From: Terriglobia bacterium
Lineage (GTDB): Bacteria > Acidobacteriota > Terriglobia > 20CM-2-55-15
NCBI GenBank assembly: GCA_036496425.1
Contig: DASXLG010000298.1
Span: 1-41,169 of the forward strand
Reading direction: 5' to 3'
DNA: 41,169 nucleotides
Positions 40,412 to 41,169 of the stretch are shown piece by piece. Each line of letters starts with the position of its first letter. The stretch's first letter is position 1. Position numbers and translations under genes: made by a program. The notes under the pieces were generated by a model that did not search any database, was not told where the DNA came from, and saw only the letters and a list, made by a program, of their open reading frames with translations.

Positions 40412-41169
40412 TGAAATCCCTTGTTTCGAAGATTTTTCCCCTCGTCCTGTTCGTCGCTGCGGGTTTCGCACAAGCGCCGGCCCCGGCGATACCCGCGCTT
40501 CCGGCAAGCGCTTTTGTCGAGCCGGGCGTTCTGCCAAAGAGCTGGATGACAGGCGGCCCGAAGTGTATGGAGATGCCGGCCTGGCAGGTGCACGAGTACA
40601 ACCCGAATTTTTTCATCATCCGGGAGTCGGGCTGCATTCACTTCGAAAAGCCTTTCCTGTATCTGATTTTCGGCAAGGATAAAGCCTTGCTCGAAGACAC
40701 GGGTGCAGGAAAAGTGGACACCGCTCCGATGATCATGGACCTGATCGCGAAATGGAGTAAACGGAACAGCCGGACCCAGCCCGTTCCGCTCATCGTCGTT
40801 CATTCCCACTCTCACGGAGATCACACCGCGGGCGATCCCGGCTTCAAGAACCTGCCCGATGTCCAGTTCGTTGCCGCGAGTGTTCCGGAATTACAAAAGG
40901 CCTTCGGGCTGAAAAACTGGCCCGACGATTTTGCGCAGATCGACCTGGGTGGACGGATCGTGGATCTGATGCCGATTCCCGGTCACGATGTGGCGGGCAT
41001 CACTCTCTATGATCGGCAGACGGGCATCCTGTTGACCGGCGACAGTCTGTATCCAGGGCGCCTGGGCGTCAGCGCGGCGAACTTTCCCGCGTTTGTGGCC
41101 AGCAACCAGCGCATGGTCGACTTCACGAAAGACAAACCGGTTGCGCACATCCTGGGGACGCATATTGAA
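40408..41169 (+). CDS. Exported metallo-beta-lactamase-fold protein (partial, cut by window end)
   Basis: The first 254 residues of an MBL-fold protein; the frame is open to the end of the window. GGAGG (40397-40401) precedes two adjacent ATG codons (40408 and 40411). Signal peptide at about 1-22 (LVSKIFPLVLFVAAGFAQA). Metal motif H134-x-H136-x-D138-H139 (HSHSHGDHTAGD), then PIPGHDVAGITLYD, LLTGDSLYPGR and HILGTHIE. From residue about 41 it aligns without large gaps to the C-terminal half of the fusion protein at 21407 (shared TGGP, WQVHEYNP, RESGC, EKPFLYLIFG, LEDTGAGK). By comparison about 75-80 residues are missing downstream. Its separate signal peptide shows it is exported on its own. 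Zinc hydrolase chemistry is likely, substrate unknown. Confidence 0.92.
   Translation, partial: MMKSLVSKIFPLVLFVAAGFAQAPAPAIPALPASAFVEPGVLPKSWMTGGPKCMEMPAWQVHEYNPNFFIIRESGCIHFEKPFLYLIFGKDKALLEDTGAGKVDTAPMIMDLIAKWSKRNSRTQPVPLIVVHSHSHGDHTAGDPGFKNLPDVQFVAASVPELQKAFGLKNWPDDFAQIDLGGRIVDLMPIPGHDVAGITLYDRQTGILLTGDSLYPGRLGVSAANFPAFVASNQRMVDFTKDKPVAHILGTHIE

Overview
The window looks like a piece of an Acidobacteriota chromosome. It is roughly 58-60% GC by eye. It is rich in exported 'Planctomycete-type' cytochrome c / DUF1549-DUF1553, DUF1501, DUF1592 and DUF1552 proteins, has an Oar-like TonB receptor with an N-terminal carboxypeptidase-regulatory domain, and contains many small palindromic repeats. 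I see no rRNA, tRNA, CRISPR array, transposase or phage gene. The phylum assignment is inferred from gene content only.

Region 1 (1-13.5 kb) is general metabolism. It has a DUF4184-type membrane protein and an alpha-glucan phosphorylase carrying an N-terminal GAF sensor domain. Facing these is a tight four-gene minus-strand cluster (12518 to 3702): a SEC-C / coiled-coil / RelE-ParE-like fusion protein, a transglutaminase-DUF2126 protein, a circularly permuted ATP-grasp-alpha-E fusion, and a second transglutaminase. The last three form a widespread set predicted to make or modify peptides. The unusual SEC-C protein at its head is a good candidate for something undescribed. A VOC (glyoxalase-fold) gene diverges from it.

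Region 2 (13.5-24 kb, plus strand) has a secreted SMP-30-like propeller, a 780-bp non-coding stretch with a three-hairpin repeat, then an operon of exported proteins: beta-propeller, cytochrome c-DUF1549-DUF1553, Tat-exported DUF1501, and a beta-propeller fused to a metallo-beta-lactamase (MBL). A small secreted HExxH protein follows.

Region 3 (29.65-24.1 kb, minus strand) is an operon of an exported ankyrin-repeat protein, a DUF1587/1595/1592/1588/1585 cytochrome protein and a Tat-exported DUF1552 protein.

Region 4 (30-41.2 kb, plus strand) repeats the Region 2 logic: TonB receptor, DUF1549-DUF1553 protein with two cytochrome modules, Tat-exported DUF1501, beta-propeller, and a separate MBL cut by the window end. 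The propeller and MBL are one polypeptide in Region 2 and two overlapping genes in Region 4. This makes it likely that TonB receptor, cytochrome protein, DUF1501, propeller and MBL form one periplasmic system of unknown substrate.

Two families of palindromic repeats thread through Regions 2-4. PAL-A (about 65 bp, five copies) fills intergenic gaps in the operons and also lies in frame inside two genes, where it is translated. PAL-B (words like TTGTGCCTTTTGTGGC, three copies) forms a 35-bp-arm hairpin between two convergent genes and, in one gene, encodes most of the signal peptide. Names PAL-A and PAL-B are mine.
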